A stretch of 64,000 nucleotides of DNA from Pseudomonas hefeiensis (GTDB taxonomy: Bacteria > Pseudomonadota > Gammaproteobacteria > Pseudomonadales > Pseudomonadaceae), in NCBI RefSeq assembly GCF_030687835.1, contig NZ_CP117449.1, forward strand, positions 434,001 to 498,000. The letters run 5' to 3'. Below, in pieces: positions 63,807 through 64,000 of the stretch. The notes beneath the pieces were generated by a model that had not been told where the DNA came from, made no database searches, and worked only from the letters and a program-made list of their open reading frames with translations. The first letter of the stretch is position 1, and every line of letters starts with the position of its first letter. Made by a program: the position numbers and the translations under genes.

Positions 63807-64000
63807 ATGGCTGGCAAAAAAATTACCGAAAAAGAAGGCAGCTCGTGGGCCGGGAAGATTGAAAAGTATTCCCGCAAAATCTGGCTTGCTGGTTTAGGCG
63901 TGTACTCGAAGATCGACACTGACGGCAGCAAACTCTTCGAGTCCCTGGTTAAGGACGGCGAGAAGGCCGAAAAACTCACCAAGACGGCGGTCGGCAAACA
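63807..64000 (+). CDS. phaF: phasin PhaF, N-terminal part
   Basis: The first 64 residues of PhaF (MAGKKITEKEGSSWAGKIEK, then YSRKIWLAGLGVYSKIDTDGSKLFESLVKDGEKAEKL by its ends). The N-terminal phasin domain binds the PHA granule; the full protein continues beyond the window with a histone-like KPAA-rich C-terminus in known homologues. The right edge truncates it. ATG 63807 follows GGAGAACGG. Confidence 0.93.
   Translation, partial: MAGKKITEKEGSSWAGKIEKYSRKIWLAGLGVYSKIDTDGSKLFESLVKDGEKAEKLTKTAVGK

Overview
The window is a chromosomal segment of a fluorescent-group Pseudomonas (P. fluorescens/putida relatives). The gene order gpmI-grxC-secB-trmL-ntrCB-glnA-thiI-typA, fbp-blc-hutFCDU...IG, pip-dtd-opgGH, rsmE-tatCBA-hisEI-ubiBJE-phaIF is, from memory of P. 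aeruginosa PAO1 and P. fluorescens, the conserved Pseudomonas core order. Many intergenic gaps carry Pseudomonas REP palindromes (core GTGGGAGCGGGCTTGCTCGC and the CGAGCCTGCTCGC variant). Almost all genes are high-GC housekeeping genes.

Layout. 1-3140: partial gpmI, a membrane-anchored rhodanese-like protein, grxC, secB, trmL, a small membrane protein, then a non-coding stretch with three copies of a structured repeat ending in a terminator. 3173-7061: nitrogen two-component system ntrC/ntrB and two DUF4124 proteins. 7186-8975: an array of five REP units of about 132 bp, the third interrupted by an IS110-family element whose bridge RNA can be read directly. 8992-18185: periplasmic chorismate mutase, glnA (sigma54 promoter visible), thiI, typA, a YkgJ-type protein and glycogen phosphorylase. 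18475-26476: a frameshifted DUF2339 membrane protein, a DUF3999 protein, fbp, a DUF924 protein, a remnant of a chemoreceptor gene, a small lipoprotein and lipocalin blc.

26595-41447 is a complete histidine utilisation (hut) locus: hutF divergent from hutC-hutD, then hutU, an NCS1 (urocanate-type) permease, a HutXWV ABC transporter, hutH1 (a paralogue without the Ala-Ser-Gly triad that forms the MIO cofactor), hutH2, hutI and hutG. HutC-type operators lie in the hutF/hutC gap and, next to a sigma54 promoter, upstream of hutU. Histidine goes to urocanate (HutH), imidazolonepropionate (HutU), formiminoglutamate (HutI), formylglutamate (HutF) and glutamate plus formate (HutG), with NtrBC and GlnA in the same window handling the nitrogen.

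41706-49930: orphan quaternary-amine binding protein, esterase, pip, dtd and opgGH. 50071-52585 is a compact, AT-richer island that I consider the most novel part of the window: an unannotated 33-residue peptide gene with a Trp/Tyr-rich C-terminus, an M29-aminopeptidase-like protein downstream of it, and a divergent single-chain phenylalanyl-tRNA-synthetase-like protein whose substrate pocket is altered. It looks like a minimal RiPP (ribosomal peptide) pathway. 52745-54420: a DUF6124 protein with a highly structured upstream region, then non-coding repeat arrays. 54606-64000: an McpS/McpK-like chemoreceptor, rsmE, tatCBA, hisEI, ubiBJE and the start of the PHA granule genes (PHA-system protein, phaI, partial phaF). 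I saw no tRNA, rRNA, CRISPR array or prophage.
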